Part shown: one piece after another, positions 7,148 through 14,829 of the stretch
Layout: every line of letters begins with the position of its first letter
Position numbering within the stretch: the stretch's first letter is position 1
Assembly (NCBI GenBank): GCA_030606845.1
Contig: JAUWFP010000010.1
Coordinates: forward strand, 1 to 22,739
DNA length: 22,739 bases
Reading direction: 5' to 3'
Source of the DNA: Anaerolineales bacterium
GTDB lineage: Bacteria > Chloroflexota > Anaerolineae > Anaerolineales > E44-bin32
Notes under the pieces: model-generated
Database searches by the model: none
The model's input: the letters and a program-made list of their open reading frames with translations, nothing else
What the model was told of the DNA's origin: nothing
Position numbers and translations under genes: made by a program

Positions 7148-7482
7148 ATCAACAGACAAAAAACAGGGAATTTAAACTCTCTAATGGGAAACGGGGTGCT
7201 GCACTTACCGTCCGCGTGACCCCACGATCCCGAAAGACTGAATTTGGAGGCATCCTGGAGGATGGAACGGTGCGGATTCGTGTCGCCGCACCGCCGGTGG
7301 AAGGGAAGGCTAATCGCGCCGTAATTGCCTTCTTGGCAAAGGCGCTGGGTACTCGGAAAAATAAAATCGAAATCGTTGCCGGAGAGCGTGGGCTGGACAA
7401 GATCATTTCGATCGATGGGACGTCTGCCGAAGAGGTTGAGAAGAAAATTCAAGCGCATCTCGATCGAAAGAGCAAGAAATAG
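7144..7482 (+). CDS. yggU: DUF167/YggU-family protein
   Basis: A 112-residue protein of the DUF167 (YggU) family, small cytoplasmic alpha/beta proteins of unknown biochemical function. The diagnostic core is VRVTPRSRKTEF, then VRIRVAAPPVEGKANRAV (about 43-60), IAFLAKALG, and KNKIEIVAGERGLDK. It starts with TTG at 7144, sharing bases with the yggT stop (TTGA), with GTGGGG about 8 bases upstream. The first ~20 residues (MNQQTKNREFKLSNGKRGAA) are a polar extension before the conserved core. It is the last gene of the cluster; a repeat-filled stretch follows. Confidence 0.9.
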   Translation: MNQQTKNREFKLSNGKRGAALTVRVTPRSRKTEFGGILEDGTVRIRVAAPPVEGKANRAVIAFLAKALGTRKNKIEIVAGERGLDKIISIDGTSAEEVEKKIQAHLDRKSKK

Positions 7483-7531
7483 CATCGAGATCGAACGTAC
7501 ATATCGCGGAGAAATTTGGGGTTGTCCAAAG

Positions 7532-7625
7532 AGGGCAGGCCCTTACATTCTTAATAATGTAGGGACGCACCCATGTGTGCGCACGTGAGGAGCGAGACTG
7601 AGCCGACACATGGGTTGGCCCCTAC
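7532..7625. repeat. palindromic MITE-like repeat, type 1
   Basis: Two inverted arms, 7559-7582 and 7602-7625, share the core GTAGGG..N..ACCCATGTGT with a few mismatches and enclose about 19 bases. Immediately to the left lies a further hairpin, TACATT-CTTAAT-AATGTA (7544-7561), extended by CCC/GGG with one bulged T. The reverse complement of 7532-7549 resembles the start of the left arm, so three related arm copies are nested here. The element carries no ORF. Similar 'GTAGGGGC...ACCCATGTGT' palindromes are, to my recollection, common intergenic repeats in Chloroflexota. It could fold in RNA downstream of yggU, but there is no U-tract. Confidence 0.6.
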
Positions 7626-7650
7626 GCGTTCAGGGGGTTGTTTACTCCAA

Positions 7651-7808
7651 TTGTCATTTCGAGTGAGCCGTGAAACGGCGACCGAGAAATCCCTAGGATG
7701 ACACTATGACAGATCGAATGCTGGAGGAATCCATTTGCATTCACTCGAAAGAGCATCGTTATGAATTAAGCATCACATAAGGGATTTCTCGCTTCGCTCG
7801 AAATGACA
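7651..7808. repeat. inverted-repeat MITE-like element, type 2 (TGTCATTTCGAG family)
   Basis: The left end has TTGTCATTTCGAG (7651-7663) and GAGAAATCCCT (7684-7694), split by a 20-base insert containing the hairpin GCCGT-GAA-ACGGC. The right end (7779-7808) is the inverted counterpart: AAGGGATTTCTCGC, TTCGCTCG, then AAATGACA. The two ends enclose about 75 bases of non-coding DNA. The left part is itself bounded by TGTCAT (7652-7657) and ATGACA (7698-7703). The whole would fold into a long imperfect hairpin. There is no transposase, so if mobile it would move in trans. With repeat type 1 it fills nearly all of the gene-free stretch 7483-7900; nothing else was recognised there. Confidence 0.7.
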
Positions 7809-7900
7809 TTATTTATATGTAAAGCTACTCCATTTCGCATTTAAATAATCTGGGTCGACACAAAGATCGGCCCTTTTAAGTTAATCCGCGAATGTTAGGA

Positions 7901-10330
7901 TCAGGTAGATCTGGACGGCATCGAGGAGCGAATTTCAACGCCTGATGCCCTGAGCTGCCAAAGCGCCTCGTACGCCGCGTCTCGTAAATGGGGTTCAGAG
8001 GAACTCAGTGCTTGAAAGAGTTCCATTGCCAGCTCTTCACCGCCGGCCCAGATGATGGCTTCAAGTGCAGCGATTTGCTCCTCCTCTGACCCTTTATTCA
8101 ACGCTCGCCGCAACATCTCCAGCGCTGCCCGACCAGGAGCGACTGCTAATCCCTCTTTCTCTGCGAAGGCTTGAAGCCAGGGCAGTGTGGATAAATCATC
8201 GGTCGGAGGGAGGATTTTCCAAGGTGGGTTGCGGTGTCTCTCTAAGACTTCGGCTGCAGCGCCCCTTACGACCCACTGATCATCATCTAAATGAACTGCT
8301 TCGATGATCTCAATTGCCCATTCTTCTGGAACCCTGGCCAAACCAAAGACTGCGGCTCGGCGTGTGAGCAGGTTTTCCATCTCCATCGCGTCGCGCAGCA
8401 TGGCATATCCTTCGTCTGGATTGCACGCCAGCGCCTCTGCCGCTGCGATTAGAACGCCCTCGTCGCTCTCAAGCAAGATATGCCCCAGACCCTCAAGCGC
8501 TTCATCTGTTCCTATGGATGCAAGGGCCAAGCATGCAGCCTGGCGTGAGTGCAAATTGCGCTTGGTTTTAATCGTCTGGATTAGAACTTTTGCTGAATCC
8601 TCGTCCCGCATACCTCCAAGACCCAGAGCGCCAAGGACTCTGCTGCCAGGTTTATCCGATTCGAGTAGGCGCCGGAAAAGCACCGCGACCGAATCTTCCT
8701 GCGCGGCGGAGAGAGCGTGGACCGTACGCAATCGGAGTCCATAGGGGCGATTTGGATCGGATACAAGAGCGGCCAGGCGACGCAGGACGTCCGCTCTCCA
8801 TGGTGCTTTTTTCCGTGCTTCGGGCAGGCAGCGGGCTAATGCCAGAAGGGGAAGCTCCAGGGGATCATCCTTGATTTCTAAATAGCGCTCGCTAACGGTG
8901 GAGATATCCCCGACCGCAGCCAGGTACCCGAGCGTGAGGCTAGCTGGGCCCCAGTCGATTTCCAGTGAATCTGGAGCGGAACCGTTATCCGCAATTTCTC
9001 GAGCGGCGAGATATGCGCCTATGTTGGGTTGCGTGAAAGTTAAACGCTTCCCAGCATGACGAGTGAGAATTCCCGCTTCTACCATGCTGTTGATAGGTGT
9101 GCCGCGGCGTATTGAGCGATCGCTAAGAATCCCCGATTGGTTTTGGATCCAATTGAGGGCTGTCGTCATGGTTGACTTGATCTCACCCGCCGAGAGCATG
9201 CGCTCAACATAAGCTTCCATGCTGTCAATGATGCGGTCGCCACGCACGTCGCCGACGTAAGAAGCCCATGTTTGCAATGTGATTTCCAACGGAGACCAGC
9301 CCCGGAAAGTGTTCGTGAGCCACCCCGAGATCAAGGCAGGGTCGATATCCGCAAGCCGGCGCTTGGGCAGCAATGGGGCGATATGAGTCTGCCAGGCTTC
9401 AGCCCATTTACTCATGAAAACGTTTTGATCGTGCGCTGTCCACGGTGCAAGTTGAACGGGAACCAGGCCAGCCTGTACGAGACCGTCGTAATACATGACC
9501 GGTCCTGCGGCAACAATTAAATTTCCAGGGTATTTTTCCACCAAACGTTTAAGCCAGGTTGAGACAGAAGGGATTTCAGAGACAGTAAATTCGTCCAGCC
9601 CATCAAGAAGCAGAAGAGCTCGACCGCGTTTAAAATCACCCTGGAGTTGGCCCGGGAGTCGGGAGGCGGCAGCGCTGGATACAGAATCCTGGGCGGCGGT
9701 CACGATCGGCTTGAGAGGATCTTTTTCAGAAGATCGGTCGAGAACGAGAGCTGCCGCGTGTAGGAAAACCGGTGTTAACTCCGCGGCGGGTCCAACTTCT
9801 GGATCTCTGAGCGCGGAATGGATGGCGAGATATGCGAGCGCAGTCGTTTTGCCGGCTCCTGGCCATCCCGTAAGGAGGATGTTTGTTTTTGAGGATAAGG
9901 CATGTCCAATAGTGATGGTCGGTGCCTGATAGATGCCAGACAGGTAATTCCAATCGGGCAGGGTTGGCAAGATAGAAAGTGTATTTTCAGGAACAGTCCC
10001 CTCTTTCTCTGAATCCTGTGTGATAGGTGGAGCAAGTAACCGCGGAGGAACGAGGATTTCATCGAGGGAGAAGATCGCCCGGGCAACGTGCATCGATTGG
10101 GCTCTAGCGATGAGGTCTGATCGATATCGATCGGCCGAAACCCTTTTGCGCCTACTTCCTTTTTCTTGAGAACGCCCCTCGAACCAACCGGCAATTTCAT
10201 TTCGAATGGGTCCTAACTTGAAGTAAATGAAAGCTCCGAATAACCCGAGCAGGATGCCGAAGATGAATTCGCCATAGTCGAAGAAATTGCCAAACAATCT
10301 AATGTATAAATTACGAATGATATTTATCAT
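7901..10330 (-). CDS. membrane-anchored NACHT (STAND) NTPase with C-terminal HEAT-like repeats
   Basis: An 809-residue protein. Residues 21-39 form one membrane helix, followed by a basic stretch (RSQEKGSRRKR) that predicts a cytoplasmic body. A linker (about 65-140) leads to a NACHT-type P-loop NTPase: Walker A GWPGAGKTT (155-163, K161) and the hallmark Walker B LLLLDGLDE (239-247). Helical regions to about 450 fit the NACHT helical/winged-helix modules. The C-terminal part (about 455-800) is a series of ~30-residue helical repeats of HEAT/PBS-lyase type, for example SRQAACLALASIGTDEALEG and TRRAAVFGLARVPEEW. STAND proteins are usually ligand-sensing switches, many in immunity or signalling. 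No effector domain is recognisable. It starts 6 bases after the COG1579 stop, with AGGATGA upstream, so the two share an operon. The function is not known. Confidence 0.85.
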   Translation of the reverse strand: MINIIRNLYIRLFGNFFDYGEFIFGILLGLFGAFIYFKLGPIRNEIAGWFEGRSQEKGSRRKRVSADRYRSDLIARAQSMHVARAIFSLDEILVPPRLLAPPITQDSEKEGTVPENTLSILPTLPDWNYLSGIYQAPTITIGHALSSKTNILLTGWPGAGKTTALAYLAIHSALRDPEVGPAAELTPVFLHAAALVLDRSSEKDPLKPIVTAAQDSVSSAAASRLPGQLQGDFKRGRALLLLDGLDEFTVSEIPSVSTWLKRLVEKYPGNLIVAAGPVMYYDGLVQAGLVPVQLAPWTAHDQNVFMSKWAEAWQTHIAPLLPKRRLADIDPALISGWLTNTFRGWSPLEITLQTWASYVGDVRGDRIIDSMEAYVERMLSAGEIKSTMTTALNWIQNQSGILSDRSIRRGTPINSMVEAGILTRHAGKRLTFTQPNIGAYLAAREIADNGSAPDSLEIDWGPASLTLGYLAAVGDISTVSERYLEIKDDPLELPLLALARCLPEARKKAPWRADVLRRLAALVSDPNRPYGLRLRTVHALSAAQEDSVAVLFRRLLESDKPGSRVLGALGLGGMRDEDSAKVLIQTIKTKRNLHSRQAACLALASIGTDEALEGLGHILLESDEGVLIAAAEALACNPDEGYAMLRDAMEMENLLTRRAAVFGLARVPEEWAIEIIEAVHLDDDQWVVRGAAAEVLERHRNPPWKILPPTDDLSTLPWLQAFAEKEGLAVAPGRAALEMLRRALNKGSEEEQIAALEAIIWAGGEELAMELFQALSSSEPHLRDAAYEALWQLRASGVEIRSSMPSRST

Positions 10331-10336
10331 CGAGTG

Positions 10337-11038
10337 TCATCCTGCATAGAGTATGCGACCGCATTGATCACAATATACCAGCGTGTTACCCCCGCGGATC
10401 TCCTGTTCTTTTGACCTTGCAAGGTCCACGCCACAAACGCCGCAGTTGCCGCTAGTGAGGAGAGCCAGCGCGATCCCGTCGAAACGGCGTCGGAATTTAT
10501 CGTAGGTTTCAAGGTCCTCGGCGCTGATGTTGCTGAGCGCTGCTTCCCTTTCAGTTGTGGTGCGTTCAATCGTAGAGAGCAGATCAAGGCGATCTGCCGT
10601 CATAAGTTCGTTCTCGCCGCTTTTTCTGGCGACAAGTTCAGTCATCTTTTGACTGGCTTGAGCGTGCTTGAGTTCGGCTTCTTCGAGGGCGACCATTTCC
10701 TCAAGCAGGCGGTCCTCCAATGTGTCGAGGTAGCGTTTCAGCGATTCGGATTCTAGCTGCAAGTCTTCGAGCTCTTTTGGGTTGGTGACGCTGCCGCCGT
10801 ACAGCGCTTTCTGTGTATTCTCGATCTTTGCGCGTTGCGATTCGACCTCGTGATCGGCCTTTGCGTTCGCCGCTCGTGCTTCTGCCAATTGTTCTTCCTT
10901 GCCTTCGCAATCTGCGCGCGCCGTTGTGACCTCCTCATCATCCGCCAGCAGCACGTCAATTTCTGCGATGCGTTCGTGGCTGCGGCTTATTTGGAGGTCC
11001 AACTCTTGTAATCGGAATAAACTTGAGACCCGGCTCAT
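10337..11038 (-). CDS. COG1579 coiled-coil protein with C-terminal C4 zinc ribbon
   Basis: A 233-residue cytoplasmic protein. Residues 1-190 are almost entirely heptad-rich coiled coil, with the family hallmark LYGGSVTNPKELEDLQLE (79-96) at the turn between the two long helices. The C-terminus is a zinc ribbon with C199xxC202 and C223xxC226 (CGVC...CDQC). This architecture matches the COG1579/zf-RING_7 family, often described as predicted nucleic-acid-binding and structurally similar to Campylobacter/Helicobacter FlgZ-like or HP0958 proteins. Its role outside those groups is unknown. It is the first gene of a two-gene unit with the NACHT protein, and its ATG lies 6 bases after a perfect TATAAT, implying a leaderless mRNA. 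It is divergent from the membrane-protein operon on the other strand. Confidence 0.9.
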   Translation of the reverse strand: MSRVSSLFRLQELDLQISRSHERIAEIDVLLADDEEVTTARADCEGKEEQLAEARAANAKADHEVESQRAKIENTQKALYGGSVTNPKELEDLQLESESLKRYLDTLEDRLLEEMVALEEAELKHAQASQKMTELVARKSGENELMTADRLDLLSTIERTTTEREAALSNISAEDLETYDKFRRRFDGIALALLTSGNCGVCGVDLARSKEQEIRGGNTLVYCDQCGRILYAG

Positions 11039-11044
11039 AGTGCG

Positions 11045-11074
11045 ATTATAGATGTTTCACGGTTGTCACCGCAA
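11045..11074 (-). promoter_or_regulatory. leaderless promoter of the COG1579-NACHT unit
   Basis: On the minus strand TTGCGG (11069-11074) and a perfect TATAAT (11045-11050) are separated by 18 bases. The ATG of the zinc-ribbon gene follows TATAAT after only 6 bases (CGCACT), so transcription would begin at or next to the start codon, with no room for a Shine-Dalgarno sequence. Confidence 0.6.
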
Positions 11075-11105
11075 GGTACGGATGGCATACTGCACAAGCT
11101 CGACG

Positions 11106-11111
11106 TACAAT
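11106..11111 (+). promoter_or_regulatory. possible -10 box of the A1-B1-A2-B2 operon
   Basis: TACAAT (11106-11111) ends 8 bases before the ATG at 11120 and matches TATAAT at five of six positions. No good -35 is present at 16-18 bases. It would give a near-leaderless message and supports the 11120 start over a TTG at 11063, as neither has a Shine-Dalgarno sequence. The stretch 11039-11119 thus serves as a divergent promoter region. Confidence 0.3.
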
Positions 11112-11119
11112 GTTTGGCA

Positions 11120-12697
11120 ATGAAGATGCCCAAATCATGGAAAGGCGCCGCCGGCTGGGTCATAGCTGCGCTGACGCTCAGCTTGATCCCAATGATTATC
11201 GCCAATTCAACCGCTCCTTCGGGGACGGTCTTCACGGGGTTCCTGCTGAACCCGCTCGACGGTTTCTCCTATCTCGCTAAAATGAAGCAGGGTGCAGACG
11301 GCTCCTGGTTGTTCTCCCTGCCGTACGCTGCGGAGCCAGGACCAGGCACATTCCTTTTTGTCTATCATCTGTTCCTTGGCCATCTCTCACGCTGGACCGG
11401 AATCCCAACGATCCTTGTCTTTCACGCTGCCAGGATTATCGCCGCTGCCCTGATGTTCCTGCTCGTTTATGTGTTATTTCAAGCAACGCTCCCGGAGAGA
11501 AGTGCGAGGCGCAGCGCGCTCCTAATCACCCTCTTTGGGTCAGGTCTGGGTTGGCTGACAGCTCCGCTGCTTAATCTGCAGCCCAGCGATCTCATGATCC
11601 CCGAATCTATTCCCTTTCTCATCGCCTACGGAAATGCCCATTTCCCACTTGCCGCGGCCGCACTCCTGGGAGGGATTCTGGTCATTCTCCTGCTGCAAGA
11701 TTGGCCCGGACTACGTCTGGCACTTGCTCTTCTGTGCGGTACGATCATCGGGGCGGTGCTGCCTTTCTCCGCGCTGAGCCTTTTCGCGGCAGGTTTCACC
11801 TGGTACTTCTGGGAAGCGACACTCCATTTTCGGAAGAACGGTGCGAGTGCATTAAAGCAATGGTGGTTTCCCAATCTCGCTCCGATCCTGGGGTTGGTGG
11901 CCGGAGCGGCTCCATGGCTCCTCTATGATTTCTGGGTCAGCCGGGTACATCCGGTGATTTCAGCCTGGAATCTCCAGAACCAGACGCTCTCCCCGCCGCC
12001 TCTGAATTACATCTTAGGATATGGTTTGGTCTTGATCCTGGCGGTTGTTGGAATCTGGCGCACGAAACCCGCACAAACGAAAGAAGGGCGCCTGCTGTTA
12101 GCATGGCTTGTGAGCGGTGTAATCCTGCTTTACATACCAGTCCCATTTCAGAGGCGCTTATCGCTCGGCCTCTTCTTCCCAATGGCCGCGTTAGCGGGGC
12201 TCGGATGGTACTCACTCACTGCGAAGCTTTCCCGATCTCGTCTCCTAACCGTGATCCTCATTCTGCTCGTCATGCCCTCTAATCTGCTCGTTGTATCGGC
12301 CGGGATGCTCGGTGTGACACAGGGCAGGCCCGCTGTAATTCATTTCGAGGATGAACTAACCGCGTACCGATGGGCGGCGGATAACCTACCACAGGGGTCG
12401 CTTATTCTGGCGGCGCCGACAACGGGAAATCGCATACCGGCGTTCGCCTTTTTGCGCGTTCTCTATGGTCATCCCTTCGAGACGCCGGATGCGGATGCTC
12501 AAAAACAGAAGGTGGAAGAACTTTTCAACACGGGTGGGTCTGCAACTTCAGGCGTGCAAACGCTGATCGAGGCTGGGATTGAGTACGTCTTCTACGGTCC
12601 ACGCGAGCAGGAAATCGGGAATCCTGCATGGCTTGCGGAACTCGAACTGATTGGTGAATTTGGGGAGGTTCGACTCTACAAGGTGAATTCTCAATGA
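11120..12697 (+). CDS. GT-C-like polytopic membrane protein A1
   Basis: A 525-residue protein with about ten or more membrane helices and a soluble C-terminal segment. The loop after helix 1 carries LDGFSYLAKM (D47), placed like the acidic motif of GT-C glycosyltransferases that use lipid-linked sugars outside the membrane. Later motifs are QNQTLSPPPLNYILGYGL, FQRRLSLG, and a C-terminal block with TGNRIPAFAFLRVLYGH and YVFYGPREQEIG. All have counterparts in the gene at 14826, so the two are paralogues. The start chosen is ATG 11120, since a frame-open TTG at 11063 would add 19 residues with no Shine-Dalgarno. The stop overlaps the next gene as ATGA. A sugar-transfer role is inferred from layout and neighbours; no named family was recognised with certainty. 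Confidence 0.78.
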   Translation: MKMPKSWKGAAGWVIAALTLSLIPMIIANSTAPSGTVFTGFLLNPLDGFSYLAKMKQGADGSWLFSLPYAAEPGPGTFLFVYHLFLGHLSRWTGIPTILVFHAARIIAAALMFLLVYVLFQATLPERSARRSALLITLFGSGLGWLTAPLLNLQPSDLMIPESIPFLIAYGNAHFPLAAAALLGGILVILLLQDWPGLRLALALLCGTIIGAVLPFSALSLFAAGFTWYFWEATLHFRKNGASALKQWWFPNLAPILGLVAGAAPWLLYDFWVSRVHPVISAWNLQNQTLSPPPLNYILGYGLVLILAVVGIWRTKPAQTKEGRLLLAWLVSGVILLYIPVPFQRRLSLGLFFPMAALAGLGWYSLTAKLSRSRLLTVILILLVMPSNLLVVSAGMLGVTQGRPAVIHFEDELTAYRWAADNLPQGSLILAAPTTGNRIPAFAFLRVLYGHPFETPDADAQKQKVEELFNTGGSATSGVQTLIEAGIEYVFYGPREQEIGNPAWLAELELIGEFGEVRLYKVNSQ

Positions 12698-14829
12698 GCA
12701 CTCGAACGCGTGAGTGGTTGCTGGCCCTTCTCGTGATGGCAGTTGCCGGCGCGTTATGGATCCTACCGCTCACATTGCGGCCTCAGCATGTGCCGTTCTG
12801 GCCGGGCGCGGGTTTCAGCGATCTGCTGATTTCTCACTGGCCGAATGCCGTCTGGATCCAGCAATCGATCGCTGAGTGGGGGCAGATCCCCCTCTGGAAC
12901 CCAAACATCCTATCCGGCATTCCTTTCGCGGCGGACCCGCTTTCCGGTCTCTGGTACCTTCCAAATTGGTTGGCGGTGGCTTTTCCGGGGGCGATCGCTT
13001 TCAATGCCCTCTTCTGGTTGCATCTAACCTGGGCGGGTTTAGGGGCCTGGGCGCTCGCCCGAGAGGAGGGGTTGAGCAAGTGGGGGGCTGTACTCGCGGG
13101 CATCGTGTTTGGAGGCGCGCCGAAGTTCGTCGCCCACATCGCGCTCGGGCATGTCGGGCTGGTTAGCGCGGTTAGCTGGACACCCTGGGTTCTCCTTCTT
13201 ACGGCAAAGACCCTGCGTCAGATCCGGACCGGGCAAAGCTGGCTGAAATGGAGCGCCCTGACAGGGGCGGTTCTGGGCATCGTTTTCCGTGCTGATCCGC
13301 GTTGGTCGATCCCTTTGATCGGGTTTGCTGCGGCGTATGGGGCGCGCAACACGCTTCGCGAGCGGCAGACTGAATGGAAGAACTTGCGCAGGATCGTGCT
13401 CGCTGGAGTGGTGGCAGGCGCATTTGCGGCAGCGATCGCCGCATGTTTGGGGCTGCCACTGTGGGAATTCCTGCGGTTATCCACTCGTAGCGGGATCAGT
13501 GCGAACGAACGGGCAATTTTCTCGCTCCCGCTTGAAGGGCTGTTAGGGACAATCTCAATTCTGGACGGGACGCCCGAGTGGCTGGCGTATTTCGGGGCAA
13601 GCGTTCTAGTCATCTCCGCCCTCTCAATGTTCAATCGCGACCGTCGCCCCTGGTTCTGGATCGGCGTATCGTTTTTCTCAACCATCCTCGCGCTGGGACC
13701 TGCAACTCCGTTTTATCATCTTATAAGCGTCATCCCTGGGGCGGATGTTCTACGCGTACCTGCCCGTTTCCTATTTGTTAGCGCGCTCGGGTGGGCCTTC
13801 CTCGCCGGCTACGGTCTCGATACTTTGGTTTCCAACAAGGACGAAATAAAAACCAGAGGCGTGAAGATCTGGCTGTTTGCGACAACGAGTCTCATCCTGG
13901 CTGTAAACATTGCGATAGGGATCATCGGCGGGGTGAACTCCATTCGTCAATTTGGACCCATGATCGCTGCTATCCTTGTTTTCGCTCTGATAAGCATCTT
14001 CATCGCCGACCGAATCTCTCTGCAGAGAATCATTCCCCTGATTCTCGGGGTTATTGTCGTCGATCTTCTCTGGGTTAATGCCGGACTCCTCCAGCCGAAG
14101 TCGACGGAAGAAATCCTTTCCGACCGTTCCGGATTGACTAGCTTTCTGCAATCGGATCATGGTACCTCCCGTGTTTTTTCCCCCTCTTACAGTGTGCCCC
14201 AACCTCAGGCTGTATTAAACGGGGTGGAACTCGCCGATGGAGTCAACCCGCTGCAGCTTTCAGCCTATCGCCATTACATGGAAACCGCTGTGGGGCTTGA
14301 TGCTGGAGCCTATGATGTTACCTTGCCATCCTTCCCGGATGGTAATCCCAGCACTCCGTGGGGTTTCCAGGCGGAAGGGGTAGCGCTCGGTCGGCTGAAC
14401 GTCGAATGGATCGCCTCTGACTATCCCCTCGAGGATGACTCGCTCACCTCGTTCGAGAGTATCGACGGTGTCTATCTTTACCGGCTCGAGGGATCGCGAA
14501 CCAGGTCCTGGATGGAGATTGGGAGTTCGGAGAACGATCTAGGTTGGCAGCCGATCACGATCACGCAGTGGACACCGAATTGGATCCGGCTGGAGGCGGC
14601 TGGCCCGGGGGTCCTTGTATTGAGTGAGGTAGCCTACCCTGGTTGGCGAGTGCTCGTCGACGGAGAACCGTCTACGCTCATCACGGTGGATGGCTTATTT
14701 CGAGCCGTTGAATTAGTTCCAGGAGAACACGAGGTCATCTTCCAGTTCTATCCGACAACCCTCATCGTTGGGATTGCGATTTCCGGCGTTGGATTGCTTC
14801 TCCTGTTATATCTATGGTTCAGACGATGA
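12694..14829 (+). CDS. YfhO-like membrane glycosyltransferase-type protein B1
   Basis: A 711-residue protein with a dozen or more membrane helices and a C-terminal beta-rich extracytoplasmic domain. The N-terminal loop has GFSDLLISHWPN (D43) and then IPLWNPNILSGIPFAADP, the pattern of YfhO-family proteins. PARFLF in the middle and the C-terminal VLVLSEVAYPGWRVLVDG followed by a last membrane helix are also YfhO-like. In Bacillus and Listeria, YfhO/GtlB-type proteins transfer GlcNAc from lipid carrier to lipoteichoic acid outside the membrane; the polymer in this organism is unknown. It overlaps A1 by ATGA and is overlapped by A2 in the same way, so translation is probably coupled. It is paralogous to the protein encoded at 16412, with matching motifs along its length. 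Confidence 0.83.
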   Translation: MSTRTREWLLALLVMAVAGALWILPLTLRPQHVPFWPGAGFSDLLISHWPNAVWIQQSIAEWGQIPLWNPNILSGIPFAADPLSGLWYLPNWLAVAFPGAIAFNALFWLHLTWAGLGAWALAREEGLSKWGAVLAGIVFGGAPKFVAHIALGHVGLVSAVSWTPWVLLLTAKTLRQIRTGQSWLKWSALTGAVLGIVFRADPRWSIPLIGFAAAYGARNTLRERQTEWKNLRRIVLAGVVAGAFAAAIAACLGLPLWEFLRLSTRSGISANERAIFSLPLEGLLGTISILDGTPEWLAYFGASVLVISALSMFNRDRRPWFWIGVSFFSTILALGPATPFYHLISVIPGADVLRVPARFLFVSALGWAFLAGYGLDTLVSNKDEIKTRGVKIWLFATTSLILAVNIAIGIIGGVNSIRQFGPMIAAILVFALISIFIADRISLQRIIPLILGVIVVDLLWVNAGLLQPKSTEEILSDRSGLTSFLQSDHGTSRVFSPSYSVPQPQAVLNGVELADGVNPLQLSAYRHYMETAVGLDAGAYDVTLPSFPDGNPSTPWGFQAEGVALGRLNVEWIASDYPLEDDSLTSFESIDGVYLYRLEGSRTRSWMEIGSSENDLGWQPITITQWTPNWIRLEAAGPGVLVLSEVAYPGWRVLVDGEPSTLITVDGLFRAVELVPGEHEVIFQFYPTTLIVGIAISGVGLLLLLYLWFRR

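Noticed and set aside
7483..7900. CRISPR array in the repeat-rich gap
   Set aside because: The repeats are inverted arms of two different families with irregular spacing, not evenly spaced direct repeats.
9495..9929. 144-codon plus-strand frame opposite the NACHT domain
   Set aside because: It covers the Walker A and Walker B coding region of the NACHT gene on the other strand, whose motifs are exact.
13218..13685. 155-codon minus-strand frame inside B1
   Set aside because: Antisense to a well-supported membrane-protein gene; composition (Ser/Arg/Pro/Ala-rich) is what the reverse strand of hydrophobic coding sequence gives.
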